DNA of 64,000 bases from Lachnospiraceae bacterium (GCA_024403255.1 JAKSSE010000001.1:1-64000); one strand, 5' to 3'. Positions 40,160 to 49,661 are shown, numbered from the stretch's first letter. Notes: generated by a model not told the origin, from the letters alone. Program-made: numbers and translations.

Positions 40160-41587
40160 ATGGCAAAAAATCTTATGATTATGGGCACTATGAGTAGTGC
40201 CGGGAAAAGCTTCATAGTGACAGGACTTTGCCGTCTTTTTTCAAGGATGGGGTATAAGGTCGCACCTTTTAAGAGTCAGAATATGGCTCTTAATTCGTAT
40301 GTGACAGATGAAGGTCTTGAGATGGGAAGAGCACAGGTGGTTCAGGCAGAGGCGTGCGGTAAAAAACCAAGCGTACATATGAATCCAATACTCTTAAAAC
40401 CTTCTTCGGATGTTGGATCTCAGGTTATTGTCCATGGTAAGTCTATAGGCAATATGAAAGCCGACGAATATTATAAATTTAAGCCAAAGCTTATCCCTGA
40501 AATTTTATCTTCGTATGAAAAATTAAGCGAAGAAAATGATTTAATCATAATAGAGGGCGCAGGCTCACCGGCTGAGATAAATTTAAAGGAAAATGATATT
40601 GTAAATATGGGACTGGCAAAATTGGTCGATGCACCGGTTTTACTTGTAGGAGATATTGACTTAGGCGGAGTGTTTGCCCAACTTATAGGGACGCTCATTC
40701 TTCTTGAAGATGAAGAAAAAGAACGAATAAAGGGTTTATTAATCAATAAGTTTAGAGGGGATGTAAATCTTTTAAAACCAGGAATAACTCAGCTTGAAGA
40801 AAAAGCGAATAAAAAAGTTATTGGTGTTGTTCCAATGGTTAAAGCAAATATAGAGCAGGAAGATAGTGTGACATCCGCTTTTGTTAATAAAAAGACGGAA
40901 GGAAAAGTTGATATAGCCATTATCAGACTTCCGTATATTTCAAATTTTACTGATTTTGAAGTATTAAAGCTAAATGAAAATGCTAATGTCAGATTTGTGG
41001 ATAAGGTATCAGAATTTGGAAATCCGGATCTTATTATTTTACCTGGCACAAAAAGTACAATAGCTGATTTAAGATGGCTTAAACAGGAAAAGCTGGCCGA
41101 TGAAATAATATGTTCCAAGGCTCCAATAGTTGGAATCTGTGGGGGTTATCAGATGCTTGGTGAAGAAATAGAAGACCCGGATCAGATTGAAACAGGCGGC
41201 CAGGAAAAAGGGCTTGGACTTCTTGCTCATAAAACGATTCTTGATAGTGAAAAGACCACAAAGCAGGTTAGTGGTACTTTTGAAAATCTAAGAGGCGTTT
41301 TTGAAATACTAAATGGCACAACTTATGAGGGGTATGAGATTCATAACGGTAAGACTGAAATTACTGGGAAAACAACCCGCGAAAACATTTTAGGGACGTA
41401 CGTCCATGGTATTTTTGATAAAGGAAATATAGCTTCAATCCTTGTAAACCATTTGGCTAATATTGAAGTAGATGCTAGTAATCTTGATTATCAAGAATAT
41501 AAAATGGATCAGTATGATCTTATTGCAGATGCAATTGAAGAGTCGATAAACATCGAAGAACTTAAAAAAATAATTGGATTAGAATGA
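40160..41587 (+). CDS. cobQ: Cobyric acid synthase (CobQ/CbiP)
   Basis: 475 aa. Amidates the b, d, e and g side chains of adenosylcobyrinic acid a,c-diamide, using glutamine and ATP. N-terminal dethiobiotin-synthetase-like domain with P-loop GTMSSAGKSFIVTG and FKSQNMALNSYVT, then a triad glutamine amidotransferase with GICGGYQMLG (nucleophile Cys) and YEIHNGKTE (His region) and GTYVHGIFD. Slightly shorter than the ~490-510 norm. The start has only a weak RBS and follows btuD by 1 nt; it overlaps cobT by ATGA. Confidence 0.94.
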   Translation: MAKNLMIMGTMSSAGKSFIVTGLCRLFSRMGYKVAPFKSQNMALNSYVTDEGLEMGRAQVVQAEACGKKPSVHMNPILLKPSSDVGSQVIVHGKSIGNMKADEYYKFKPKLIPEILSSYEKLSEENDLIIIEGAGSPAEINLKENDIVNMGLAKLVDAPVLLVGDIDLGGVFAQLIGTLILLEDEEKERIKGLLINKFRGDVNLLKPGITQLEEKANKKVIGVVPMVKANIEQEDSVTSAFVNKKTEGKVDIAIIRLPYISNFTDFEVLKLNENANVRFVDKVSEFGNPDLIILPGTKSTIADLRWLKQEKLADEIICSKAPIVGICGGYQMLGEEIEDPDQIETGGQEKGLGLLAHKTILDSEKTTKQVSGTFENLRGVFEILNGTTYEGYEIHNGKTEITGKTTRENILGTYVHGIFDKGNIASILVNHLANIEVDASNLDYQEYKMDQYDLIADAIEESINIEELKKIIGLE

Positions 41588-42603
41588 ACATAGAATTACG
41601 AAAAAAGATAAAACAAAACTGGGATAACATCATAAAACCGATAGACTCTTTGGGAGATTTTGAGGATCTTGTTGCAGAGCTTGGAGCTGTGCTTGAAGAT
41701 GAAAGAGTAAATCTTTTCCCTGCAACTTTGATTACTTTTTGCGCTGATAATGGAGTAATAAAAGAAGGTGTGGCACAGTCTGATGAAAGTGTTACTTTGA
41801 CTGTTGCAAAATCTTTTGCAAATAGAAATTCCTGTGTGTGTCTTATGGCAGATGAAGCCGGAATAGATATTTATCCAGTAAATATTGGAATGAAGCTTGA
41901 TATCGATATGCCTGGCATTAAAAATAATATCGTTGCAAAAGGAACCAAAGATTTTTATATTGAAAAAGCGATGACTAAAAAAGAGATGGAAAAAGCCTTT
42001 TTAGTAGGAGCAGATACACTTAGTGAAGTCACAAAAAATGGTGCAAAATGTGTCCTTCTTGGGGAGATGGGAATTGGAAATACCACAACATCGGCGGCAG
42101 TTATATCTGCTCTTTTAAAAGTAGATGCAAATGAGATAACTGGACGAGGCGCAGGCCTTAATGACGAAGGTCTTTTGATAAAAAAGAGAGTCATAAATGA
42201 ATCTATAAAAAAATATAATCTTTTTGAAGCTGATGCTAAAGAAGTTCTAAGCTGTGTTGGTGGTTTTGATATCTGTGGAATGGTGGGCGTAATACTAAAA
42301 GCAGTTGAGCTTTCTGTTCCAGTTATTTTGGATGGGCTTATCACAGCTGCGGCTGCTTTGGCAGCGTGTAAGATAGACGAAAGGGCAATAGATTATATTT
42401 TCTTTACCCATGAAGGAAAGGAAAAAGGTGTAGTTAAGGTTGCCGATTACCTTGGGAAAAAGACTTACATAAAAGGAAATCTTGCTTTGGGTGAAGGTTC
42501 AGGTGCAGTTGCGTTTATGGCACTTTTAAAGAATATTAAAACGATATACGATACTCAGGCTTCTTTTGAAGAAAGAGGTATGGAGGCTTATAAAAGATTT
42601 TGA
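41584..42603 (+). CDS. cobT: Nicotinate-nucleotide:dimethylbenzimidazole phosphoribosyltransferase
   Basis: 339 aa. Makes alpha-ribazole phosphate for the lower ligand of B12. Family marks: FCADNGVIKEGVAQSDESVT, GEMGIGNTTTSAA, TGRGAGLNDEGL, EGSGAV near the end. Start coupled to cobQ (ATGA), stop coupled to cobU (TTGA). Confidence 0.95.
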   Translation: MNIELRKKIKQNWDNIIKPIDSLGDFEDLVAELGAVLEDERVNLFPATLITFCADNGVIKEGVAQSDESVTLTVAKSFANRNSCVCLMADEAGIDIYPVNIGMKLDIDMPGIKNNIVAKGTKDFYIEKAMTKKEMEKAFLVGADTLSEVTKNGAKCVLLGEMGIGNTTTSAAVISALLKVDANEITGRGAGLNDEGLLIKKRVINESIKKYNLFEADAKEVLSCVGGFDICGMVGVILKAVELSVPVILDGLITAAAALAACKIDERAIDYIFFTHEGKEKGVVKVADYLGKKTYIKGNLALGEGSGAVAFMALLKNIKTIYDTQASFEERGMEAYKRF

Positions 42604-43130
42604 TTTTAGTATATGGTGCTGCTGGCAGTGGAAAATCTGAGGCCGCTGAAAATATCATAGTGTCTTTGGCGAAAAAGGAAAATCTTCCTTTGGTTTATAT
42701 GGCAACTATGGAAAATACTTCAGAGGCGGCAAAAGAAAGAATTAAAAGGCATAGAAAACTTCGGGAGGGGAAGGGCTTTTTTACTATAGAGGAGATGAAA
42801 AAGCTTTCTAATCATTTGACTGAAGTGAAAGATAAATGCGTCCTTGTTGAGTGCATGTCAAATCTGGTTGCAAACATTTTCTTTTCTGATGAAAAAGAAG
42901 AAATCAAGAATGTAAAAGAGGATGTAAGAAAACTTCTTAGGGAAGCCAAAGAGGTAGTCATAGTGACAAATAACATTTTTGAAGAAGGAAAATCTTCTGA
43001 TGAAATGTGTGATGAATATATGAAGGCTCTAGCTAAGATAAATATGGAGCTTGCAGACGAGGCAGAATGTGTTTTAGAGATTTGCCGCGGTGAAGAGATC
43101 TTTTTAAAAGGGGATAAATGTTGGACATAA
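42600..43130 (+). CDS. cobU: Adenosylcobinamide kinase/guanylyltransferase (CobU)
   Basis: 176 aa. TTG start overlapping the cobT stop (TTGA). P-loop GAAGSGKSEAAE; MATMENTSEAAKERIKRHRKLR is the cobinamide-binding guanylyltransferase stretch with the nucleophilic His region. VLVECMSNLVAN follows. The usual NEVGxGIVP-like C-terminus is diverged (TNNIFEEGKSSDEMCDEYM), while a second gene 750 nt downstream retains that motif without a P-loop. Converts adenosylcobinamide to its GDP form. Confidence 0.88.
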   Translation: MILVYGAAGSGKSEAAENIIVSLAKKENLPLVYMATMENTSEAAKERIKRHRKLREGKGFFTIEEMKKLSNHLTEVKDKCVLVECMSNLVANIFFSDEKEEIKNVKEDVRKLLREAKEVVIVTNNIFEEGKSSDEMCDEYMKALAKINMELADEAECVLEICRGEEIFLKGDKCWT

Positions 43131-43888
43131 TAAAGTCGTTTATTGCTGCTATAAGTACATACTCAAAAATTCCAATGCCAAATGTAAATGGGGAAGAAAA
43201 ATCTTTTAGATTTACAATCGCTTTTTTCCCATTTGTTGGTGTGATAATCTATGGTCTTTTGTATTTATGGATGTTTATTACAAATAAATTTGAATTTGAC
43301 AGGGTAGTGTTTTTGCTTGGAATAATGATAATTATTGTTATGACCACCGGAGGGATTCATGTAGATGGCCTTATGGATGTTTTTGATGCAAAATGCTCAT
43401 ATGGGGATACGAAAAAGAAACTTGAGATATTAAAAGATCCTCATATTGGGGCTTTTTCTGTCATAAAACTGCTTGAATACGTTGGTGTATTTTTTGCAGG
43501 TTTATTACTAATTAAAGAAGAATACATGCCAGCTTTATTTTTGATGGTTATTTTTTCAAGAATACTAAGTGGCCTTTCTGTCTGCCTTTTTAATGGAGCG
43601 AAAGAAAGCGGTATGATTGCATACATAAAACGAACAGCGTCAAAAGGTTGTGTGCCATTTTTGTGCATCCAGTTTTTAATAGCATTAGTAACTTGCATTT
43701 TATTCTTTGGAATAAGGATGCTTATTCCAGTTTTTGCGTCTGCCATCTATTTTGGTTATTACAAGTATAGAACAAATAAGGATTTTGGTGGTATTACAGG
43801 TGATACATCAGGTTATTTTTTGTGTATGACTGAACTTATATGGATTTTGGTTTTTGCTGTTTTATCGGTGGTAAGTAAATGGATTTAA
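43118..43888 (+). CDS. cobS: Cobalamin synthase (CobS)
   Basis: 256-aa membrane protein, joins GDP-cobinamide to alpha-ribazole (phosphate). Start overlaps cobU by 13 nt. Motifs: SKIPMP near the N-terminus, GGIHVDGLMDVFDA (metal-binding Asp residues), FGGITGDTSGYFL near the end. About six to seven TM helices. Confidence 0.95.
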   Translation: MLDIIKSFIAAISTYSKIPMPNVNGEEKSFRFTIAFFPFVGVIIYGLLYLWMFITNKFEFDRVVFLLGIMIIIVMTTGGIHVDGLMDVFDAKCSYGDTKKKLEILKDPHIGAFSVIKLLEYVGVFFAGLLLIKEEYMPALFLMVIFSRILSGLSVCLFNGAKESGMIAYIKRTASKGCVPFLCIQFLIALVTCILFFGIRMLIPVFASAIYFGYYKYRTNKDFGGITGDTSGYFLCMTELIWILVFAVLSVVSKWI

Positions 43889-44193
43889 TAACAGGTGGTC
43901 TCTATCAGGGACAAGAAGAGTACATAAAAGAAAATTATGAAAGCTGCCTTGATCTTCTAGAAAGTGTAAGGGGGCTTCTTTCTGAAGGCAAGAATGAAGA
44001 TGAGATAATAGAGTGTGTCCTTGATAAAAACAAGGATGCTGTTCTTGCGATAGAGATAGGAGCAGGCTTAATTCCGGTAGATTCTTTTGAAAGAAATCTT
44101 CGGGAAGTGTACGGAAGGTGCTCCTGTGAGGTGGCTAAAAAAGCTGATAGGGTAATAAAGTTCACATGTGGGATAAAGACATATATAAAGTAA
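43879..44193 (+). CDS. Small CobU-like protein lacking the P-loop
   Basis: 104 aa, start inside the cobS end. The first residues MDLITGGLYQGQEEYIKEN align with the CobU N-terminus (VTGGxxSGKS), but the P-loop residues are gone (YQGQEE in place of SGKS). Its second half EIGAGLIPVDSFERNLREVYGR and SCEVAKKADRVIKFTCGI (split) matches the CobU C-terminus NEVGxGIVP..R.fRd..GR..Q..A..AD.V..v..Gi. This is the part diverged in the full CobU upstream, so the two could complement each other as a two-piece enzyme, or this could be a regulatory paralogue. Overlaps the next gene by 28 nt. Confidence 0.75.
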   Translation: MDLITGGLYQGQEEYIKENYESCLDLLESVRGLLSEGKNEDEIIECVLDKNKDAVLAIEIGAGLIPVDSFERNLREVYGRCSCEVAKKADRVIKFTCGIKTYIK

Positions 44194-44777
44194 AAGTAAA
44201 TTTCATAAGACATGGGAGAACTCCTTCTAATGAAAAACATTTATACCTTTCATATACGGATGAATCTCTTTCAGAGGAAGGAAAAAAAGAACTTAAAAAA
44301 AACTCGTATCCGCCTTGTGATATTGTTTTTACAAGCGGCTTAAAAAGATGTAATGAAACTGCAAAGATTATTTACGAAAAAAATGATATAATAGAAATTG
44401 CAGATTTTTTGGAAATTGATTTTGGCATTTTTGAATTAAAAAGCTACGAAGACTTAAAAGAGAATCCTGACTACATTGAATGGATTGATAAAAGAGGAAT
44501 GATTGCCCCAAAAGGCGGTGAATCAAGACCTGAATTTATCAACAGACTAAAAAGGGGATTTTATAAAGCTTTATCAATGTCAAAGGAGGCTGATGAAATT
44601 TCTTTAGTTGTGCATGGTGGCACAATCATGGGAATAATAAGCAGCTTCACTAAGTTAGACTATTATGATGTTCAACTTAAAAATGCAGCAGTATTAAGCT
44701 GCATGGTTGAATTTGGGGAGAACAATGGCGTTATTTTCATATCACATTTTAGCCTTATGGTTGGGAGTGGTTCTTGA
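44166..44777 (+). CDS. cobC: Histidine phosphatase, probable alpha-ribazole phosphatase
   Basis: 203 aa. NFIRHGRTPSNEK carries the catalytic RHG; SGLKRCNETAK and VVHGGTIMG supply the second His pocket. In this operon the role is removal of phosphate from alpha-ribazole phosphate or from adenosylcobalamin phosphate. The start lies within the preceding gene and its last 53 nt overlap cbiB, a long overlap for bacteria; the C-terminus (NNGVIFISHFSLMVGSGS) is therefore read in both. Confidence 0.85.
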   Translation: MWDKDIYKVKVNFIRHGRTPSNEKHLYLSYTDESLSEEGKKELKKNSYPPCDIVFTSGLKRCNETAKIIYEKNDIIEIADFLEIDFGIFELKSYEDLKENPDYIEWIDKRGMIAPKGGESRPEFINRLKRGFYKALSMSKEADEISLVVHGGTIMGIISSFTKLDYYDVQLKNAAVLSCMVEFGENNGVIFISHFSLMVGSGS

Positions 44778-45726
44778 CAGTATTGTTGGAGATCCGCACT
44801 TTTTGCCGCATCCAATAAGACTTATTGGGAGATGGATTTCATTTCTTGATAAGAAGATGCTAGGAGAAAAGCCAGATGAAGTATCTGCTAAAAAACAAAA
44901 GGGCAGGGGCTTTTTACTAGTACTTCTCGTGATAATACCGGTAGCTGTTATTACTTTTTTCATTACATATGGCCTTTATAGAGTAAATATTTATGCTGGC
45001 ACGGTAGCAGAAACTATTATTTCTTTTTATTGTCTTTCTTTAAAGAGTCTTTTTATAGAAAGCGGAAATGTAGTAATTGCATTAAGAGAGGAAGGTCTTG
45101 ATGGGGCAAGAAAATCACTTTCAATGATAGTTGGAAGAGATACTAAAGATCTTTCAGTTAAAGAAGTGATAAAGGCAACTGTTGAGACTATTGCGGAAAA
45201 TACTTCAGATGGGGTAGTTGCACCTTTATTTTATCTTTTGTTAGGTGGCCCTGTTCTGGGTATGGTATATAAGGCAATAAACACCATGGACTCAATGGTC
45301 GGCTATAAAAATGACAGATATGAAAATTTTGGTTTTTTTGCAGCAAAACTTGATGATATAGCAAACTTTATTCCAAGCAGATTTGCAGCTTTTCTGGTGA
45401 TTTTTACTTCTGCAATGATGAAAAATGAATTTTCTGGAAAAGAAGCAAGAAGGATATATAAAAGAGACAGATTTAACCATAAAAGTCCTAACAGTGCTCA
45501 GACAGAATCGGCTTTTGCAGGGGCGATGGGGATTATGCTTGGAGGCGGTGCATCCTATTTTGGAAAATGGGTTGATAAGCCAACAATTGGAGATGAGACC
45601 AGGGAAATCGAAATAGAAGATGTTGATAGAGCACACCGGATAATGATAGTGTCCTACAGTACGTTTCTTTGTCTTATCCTACTTTTAGATGCTGCATTGT
45701 GGTATTCAATTAGAGGTAGCTTATGA
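44725..45726 (+). CDS. cbiB: Adenosylcobinamide-phosphate synthase (CbiB)
   Basis: 333-aa membrane protein. ATG at 44725 preceded by GGGGAG; a TTG-type start at 44707 is less likely. Marks: LDSIVGDPHFLPHPIRLIG, KATVETIAENTSDGVVAPLFY, YKAINTMDSMVGYKNDRY and NSAQTESAFAGAMGI. It joins aminopropanol (or its phosphate) to adenosylcobyric acid. ATGA overlap with the decarboxylase gene next. Confidence 0.95.
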   Translation: MALFSYHILALWLGVVLDSIVGDPHFLPHPIRLIGRWISFLDKKMLGEKPDEVSAKKQKGRGFLLVLLVIIPVAVITFFITYGLYRVNIYAGTVAETIISFYCLSLKSLFIESGNVVIALREEGLDGARKSLSMIVGRDTKDLSVKEVIKATVETIAENTSDGVVAPLFYLLLGGPVLGMVYKAINTMDSMVGYKNDRYENFGFFAAKLDDIANFIPSRFAAFLVIFTSAMMKNEFSGKEARRIYKRDRFNHKSPNSAQTESAFAGAMGIMLGGGASYFGKWVDKPTIGDETREIEIEDVDRAHRIMIVSYSTFLCLILLLDAALWYSIRGSL

Positions 45727-46754
45727 AAAAAATTCATGGTGGAGATGGGTACAACTATGATGAGATGTATGATTATTCAATCAATGTCAATCCACTAGGT
45801 GCGCCCCAAAGTGTAAAGGATGCGTTAAAGAAAGCCGCAGACAGAGTAGAGGCTTATCCTTCATATGGCTCTTTGGAAGTGAAAAATAAGCTTGCTAAAA
45901 CACTTGATATACCACCTGAATTTATAAATGTTACTGCTGGTGCGTCAGAAGCATTTATGGCTATTGCGCATGGAAGAAATTATCAGAATGTAGCGATTAA
46001 AGCGCCAAGTTTTTATGGGTATGAATATGCATTAAAGGCTGCAGGAAGCAGACTTGAGCACTTTACAACCCAGGGTTTCCAAAATTTTTTAAAAGGCTAC
46101 AGGGGTGATGCGATTTTTATGGCAAATCCTAATAACCCTGATGGCGAATTCTTTGATCATGACTCCATGCTGGAGATGGCTCAACTTGCAAAAGATCATA
46201 GTATGGACCTTATAGTGGATGAATGCTTTTTGACCCTTTCAGGACATGAAAAGGACAGCCTCGTTTACGATATAAAAAATGATCCGGTTGGGATGAATCA
46301 TGTGATTGTGGTTCGAAGCTTTACAAAAACCTTTGCCATCCCAGGAGCCAGAATAGGTTATTTTGTGACCAGTAACAAGGCATATCATAAGATGATCACG
46401 CCGCAGCTTATTGAGTGGAATGCATCCAATCTCGCGCAGGCCGCTGCTTTAGCAGCTTTGGATGAAACAGGCAGCTATATTGATAGAGCTGTAAATATTA
46501 TCAAAGAAGAAAGACCAAGACTTATAAAAGCTCTTATAGATAAGGGCTTTGAGGTTCCAGAGTATGAATCTGGTGCAAACTATATTTTCTTTAAAGGGCC
46601 TGCTGGACTTAAGGATAAATTTATTGAAAAGGGGTTCTTTATAAGAGACTGTAGTAATTACTATGGACTTAAAGATGGTGATTATCGTATTGCAGTAAGA
46701 GATAGGGCTGCAAATGATGCATTCATAAACGCTTTAAATGGCATTGAACTATAG
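45723..46754 (+). CDS. cobD: Threonine-phosphate decarboxylase-like aminotransferase (CobD)
   Basis: 343-aa PLP fold type I protein. MKKIHGGDGYNYDEMYDYSINVNPLG (split as HGGDGYNYDE and DYSINVNPLGAP) is the usual N-terminus; ANPNNPDGEF, DECFLTLSGHEKD and RSFTKTFAIPGARIGYF with the PLP Lys. Should make aminopropanol phosphate from threonine phosphate for CbiB. HisC-like aminotransferase activity is the alternative but context favours CobD. Ends at an intercistronic hairpin. Confidence 0.92.
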   Translation: MKKIHGGDGYNYDEMYDYSINVNPLGAPQSVKDALKKAADRVEAYPSYGSLEVKNKLAKTLDIPPEFINVTAGASEAFMAIAHGRNYQNVAIKAPSFYGYEYALKAAGSRLEHFTTQGFQNFLKGYRGDAIFMANPNNPDGEFFDHDSMLEMAQLAKDHSMDLIVDECFLTLSGHEKDSLVYDIKNDPVGMNHVIVVRSFTKTFAIPGARIGYFVTSNKAYHKMITPQLIEWNASNLAQAAALAALDETGSYIDRAVNIIKEERPRLIKALIDKGFEVPEYESGANYIFFKGPAGLKDKFIEKGFFIRDCSNYYGLKDGDYRIAVRDRAANDAFINALNGIEL

Positions 46755-46780
46755 TCTGGCATATTTTATAAAATGGAATA

Positions 46781-46817
46781 AAGGGGGAGTGGTTTCTTTG
46801 TTTGAAACTGCTCCTTT
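46781..46817 (+). terminator. Weak hairpin between cobD and cbiD
   Basis: GGAGTGGTTTC (46786-46796) pairs with GAAACTGCTCC (46804-46814) with two G-T pairs, flanked by GGG and TTTAGTT. T-run is short, so it may attenuate rather than stop transcription. No second riboswitch is present before cbiD. Confidence 0.5.
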
Positions 46818-46841
46818 AGTTAATATATAGGGCTTTGATAG

Positions 46842-47960
46842 ATGAGAAATGGTTTTACAACAGGAAGCTGTGCTGCTGCAGCGGCAAAGGCATCAGCTTA
46901 TCAGTTACTTTTTCAACATAATATAGATGCTATAAAAATTGATACTCCTTCGGGGGTATCTTTTGATGCAAAGTTAGTAGAATCCTACTATGACGGAGAA
47001 CTCTCTATTTGTGCAATAAAAAAAGACTCTGGAGATGACCCTGATATTACTGATGGAATCAGAATTTATGCAAAAGTATCCTACGGCAATGCAAATGAGA
47101 AAGGTGTTTATATAAAAGGTGGCCCAGGCATAGGCAAGGTGACAAGAAAAGGCCTTGAGATGCCTGTAGGAGAATGGGCAATAAATTCTGTTCCAAGAGA
47201 AATGATAAAAAATGAAGTCCTTCAGATTATGGAATTATGTGACTATGAGGGAACATTAATAGTTGAAATTTTTGCACCAGAAGGAGAAGAAATCGCAAAG
47301 AAAACTTTTAATCCACACATGGGTATTGAGGGTGGAATATCAATCTTAGGAACGAGTGGTATTGTTGAGCCGATGAGTAAAAAAGCTCTTTTGGACACTA
47401 TAAAACTTGACCTTAAGATGCAGTATGAGGAAGGCGCAAAGGTAGCAGTAATTGTGCCAGGAAATTATGGCGAAACATTCCTTTCTAAAACATATGGGGT
47501 AAATCCAGACAAAATAGTTGCCTGCTCCAACTTTGTTGGTGAAGCTTTAGACTATGCTGTAGAGGTTGGTTTTGAGAAAATTCTTTTTACAGGACACACA
47601 GGAAAACTTGTCAAAGTATCGGGCGGTATTATGAATACTCATTCTAAAGAAGCCGACTGCAGAATGGAATTAATGCTTAGCGCCCTGATTAAAACTGCGA
47701 AAGAACTTGAAATAGAAGTTTCTATGGAACTGATGGAAAATATACTTTCGCAGGTTTCAACTACAGCCGTTCTTGAAATATTAGAAGATGAGCATGTTTT
47801 ATATCCAGTATGTGAAACGATTCTTGAAAGAATACTTTTTTACATGAAAAAGAGAATAGATGATAAAGCACAGATAGAGTGCATTTTATATGAGAACAGT
47901 TTTGGGACTCTTGCAAAATCAAAAAAAGCAGAACTTTTTTTAGGAATGATAGATGACTAA
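46842..47960 (+). CDS. cbiD: Cobalt-precorrin-5B C1-methyltransferase (CbiD)
   Basis: 372 aa. MRNGFTTGSCAAAAAKAS is the signature N-terminus; SGDDPDITDG, GPGIGKVTRKGL, GEWAINSVPREM, GGISILGTSGIVEPMS and HTGKLVKVSGGIMNTHS follow. Methylates C1 in the anaerobic corrin pathway. Only a weak Shine-Dalgarno (TAGGG). Stop overlaps cbiF. Confidence 0.96.
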   Translation: MRNGFTTGSCAAAAAKASAYQLLFQHNIDAIKIDTPSGVSFDAKLVESYYDGELSICAIKKDSGDDPDITDGIRIYAKVSYGNANEKGVYIKGGPGIGKVTRKGLEMPVGEWAINSVPREMIKNEVLQIMELCDYEGTLIVEIFAPEGEEIAKKTFNPHMGIEGGISILGTSGIVEPMSKKALLDTIKLDLKMQYEEGAKVAVIVPGNYGETFLSKTYGVNPDKIVACSNFVGEALDYAVEVGFEKILFTGHTGKLVKVSGGIMNTHSKEADCRMELMLSALIKTAKELEIEVSMELMENILSQVSTTAVLEILEDEHVLYPVCETILERILFYMKKRIDDKAQIECILYENSFGTLAKSKKAELFLGMIDD

Positions 47961-48720
47961 GATTTATTTTGTTGGTGCTGGGTGTGGCGCAAAAGATTTA
48001 ATAACGGTAAGGGGGATGAACATTCTAAAAGATGCGGATATTATTGTTTATGCCGGATCTTTGGTTAATCCTGAACTTTTGACATATAACGAAACAAAAG
48101 CAGAGATATATAATAGCGCCACAATGACCCTGGATGAGGTTATGGAAGTGTTAATTGGTGGAGCTAGAAACAATAAAAAAGTTGTTAGACTTCATACCGG
48201 AGATCCCTCACTGTACGGAGCTATAGGTGAGCAGATACGGATTTTGAAAAAAGAGAGTATTTCTTATGAAGTGGTTCCTGGTGTTTCAGCAGCTTTTGGA
48301 GCTGCAGCGTCATTAGCATGCGAGATGACTTTGCCTGATGTTTCTCAAACTGTGATTCTGACAAGGATGGAAGGTAAAACAAAAGTTCCCAAGAAAGAAG
48401 CTATAGAGAATTTAGCCAGGGTTGGGGCAACTATGGCTATTTATCTTTCAGGAACCAGGGCTAAAGATTTAGCAGATAAACTTCTTTTGGGCGGCTATAA
48501 AAAAGATACCCCTGTTGCGGTATGTCATAAGGCAACCTGGGATGATGAAGTAATTATACGTTCTGATGTAGAACATATGGCAAAAGTTGTAGAAGAAAAT
48601 AATATTGAAAATACAACGTTGTTTTTGGTGGGAGATTCTGTAGGGGAAGATTCTGATTTTGAACTTTCAAAGCTTTATGCACCGGACTTTTCCACAGCAT
48701 TTAGAAAGGCGAAAGAATGA
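47953..48720 (+). CDS. cbiF: Cobalt-precorrin-4 C11-methyltransferase (CbiF)
   Basis: 255 aa, tetrapyrrole methylase fold. MTKIYFVGAGCGAKDLITVRG with YAGSLVNPEL, HTGDPSLYGAIGEQ (SAM site) and VVPGVSAAFGAAA. Overlaps cbiD by 8 nt and cbiG by ATGA. Confidence 0.95.
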   Translation: MTKIYFVGAGCGAKDLITVRGMNILKDADIIVYAGSLVNPELLTYNETKAEIYNSATMTLDEVMEVLIGGARNNKKVVRLHTGDPSLYGAIGEQIRILKKESISYEVVPGVSAAFGAAASLACEMTLPDVSQTVILTRMEGKTKVPKKEAIENLARVGATMAIYLSGTRAKDLADKLLLGGYKKDTPVAVCHKATWDDEVIIRSDVEHMAKVVEENNIENTTLFLVGDSVGEDSDFELSKLYAPDFSTAFRKAKE

Positions 48721-49661
48721 AAAATTATGCAGCTTTAGCCTTTACGGACAATGCAAAAAAAATATATGAAAAAATTTCGAAATCTTTTGATGGCGAAGCA
48801 TCTATTAGTTTAATTACAGTCAATGATATTGGGGCTTTATGGGATAAAACTGATGCCTTTATTTTTATATGTGCATCAGGAATTGCGGTAAGACATATAG
48901 CACCTTTTATAAAAGATAAGTTAACTGACCCTGCAGTTTTAGTTATGGATGAGCTGGGGATGAATGTTATTCCGCTTTTATCAGGACATGTAGGAGGGGC
49001 TAATGAGCTTGCAGGAAGGATAGCAGATAAACTATCCTGCAATGCAGTGATAACGACAGCTACTGATATAAACGGAACCTTAGCCATAGATGAGTGGGCT
49101 GTAAATAACAATCTTAAGATAAACAACAAATCCGGTATAAAGAAAGTGGCGATGAAACTTTTAAATGGTGAGGATGTTGATATTGCGGCTAATAGTTCAG
49201 TAATAATATCTAATCAAAAGCCAGATGAAGAGTGTGATTTGTGGCTTTCTCCTAAAAGGCAGTTTGTGGTAGGCATGGGCTGTAAAAAGGGAACATCTTT
49301 TGAAAAATTAAAAGACATATTAGAAGAGACATTAAGAGAACTGGGGATAGAAAATAGCGAGGTGAAAGCTTTAGCATCCATTGATTTAAAGATGGAAGAA
49401 GATGGACTTTTGGAGCTGTCAAATGATATGGATATCCCTATATATTTTTATAGTGCAGACGAATTAAAAAATGTTCCTGGAGATTTTGATGAGTCTTCAT
49501 TTGTTGAAAGCATCACTGGAGTTTCTGATGTGTCAGCAAGGGCAGCGAAATGCTGTGGCAGAGTGGGAAATTTTGCTCTAAAGAAAAAGAAACATGATGG
49601 AATGACAATATCAGTATTTGAAAAATATCAGGTTATAAGGATTGGCAATGAAGAAAATTGA
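48717..49661 (+). CDS. cbiG: Cobalt-precorrin-5A hydrolase (CbiG)
   Basis: 314 aa. Opens the C20 lactone, releasing acetaldehyde. N-terminal region with FICASGIAVRHIAPFIKDK, VLVMDELGMNVIPLLSGHVGGANELA and TTATDINGT; C-terminal VGMGCKKGTSFEKL and ASIDLKMEEDGLLELS. Full length for the family. Confidence 0.94.
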   Translation: MKNYAALAFTDNAKKIYEKISKSFDGEASISLITVNDIGALWDKTDAFIFICASGIAVRHIAPFIKDKLTDPAVLVMDELGMNVIPLLSGHVGGANELAGRIADKLSCNAVITTATDINGTLAIDEWAVNNNLKINNKSGIKKVAMKLLNGEDVDIAANSSVIISNQKPDEECDLWLSPKRQFVVGMGCKKGTSFEKLKDILEETLRELGIENSEVKALASIDLKMEEDGLLELSNDMDIPIYFYSADELKNVPGDFDESSFVESITGVSDVSARAAKCCGRVGNFALKKKKHDGMTISVFEKYQVIRIGNEEN

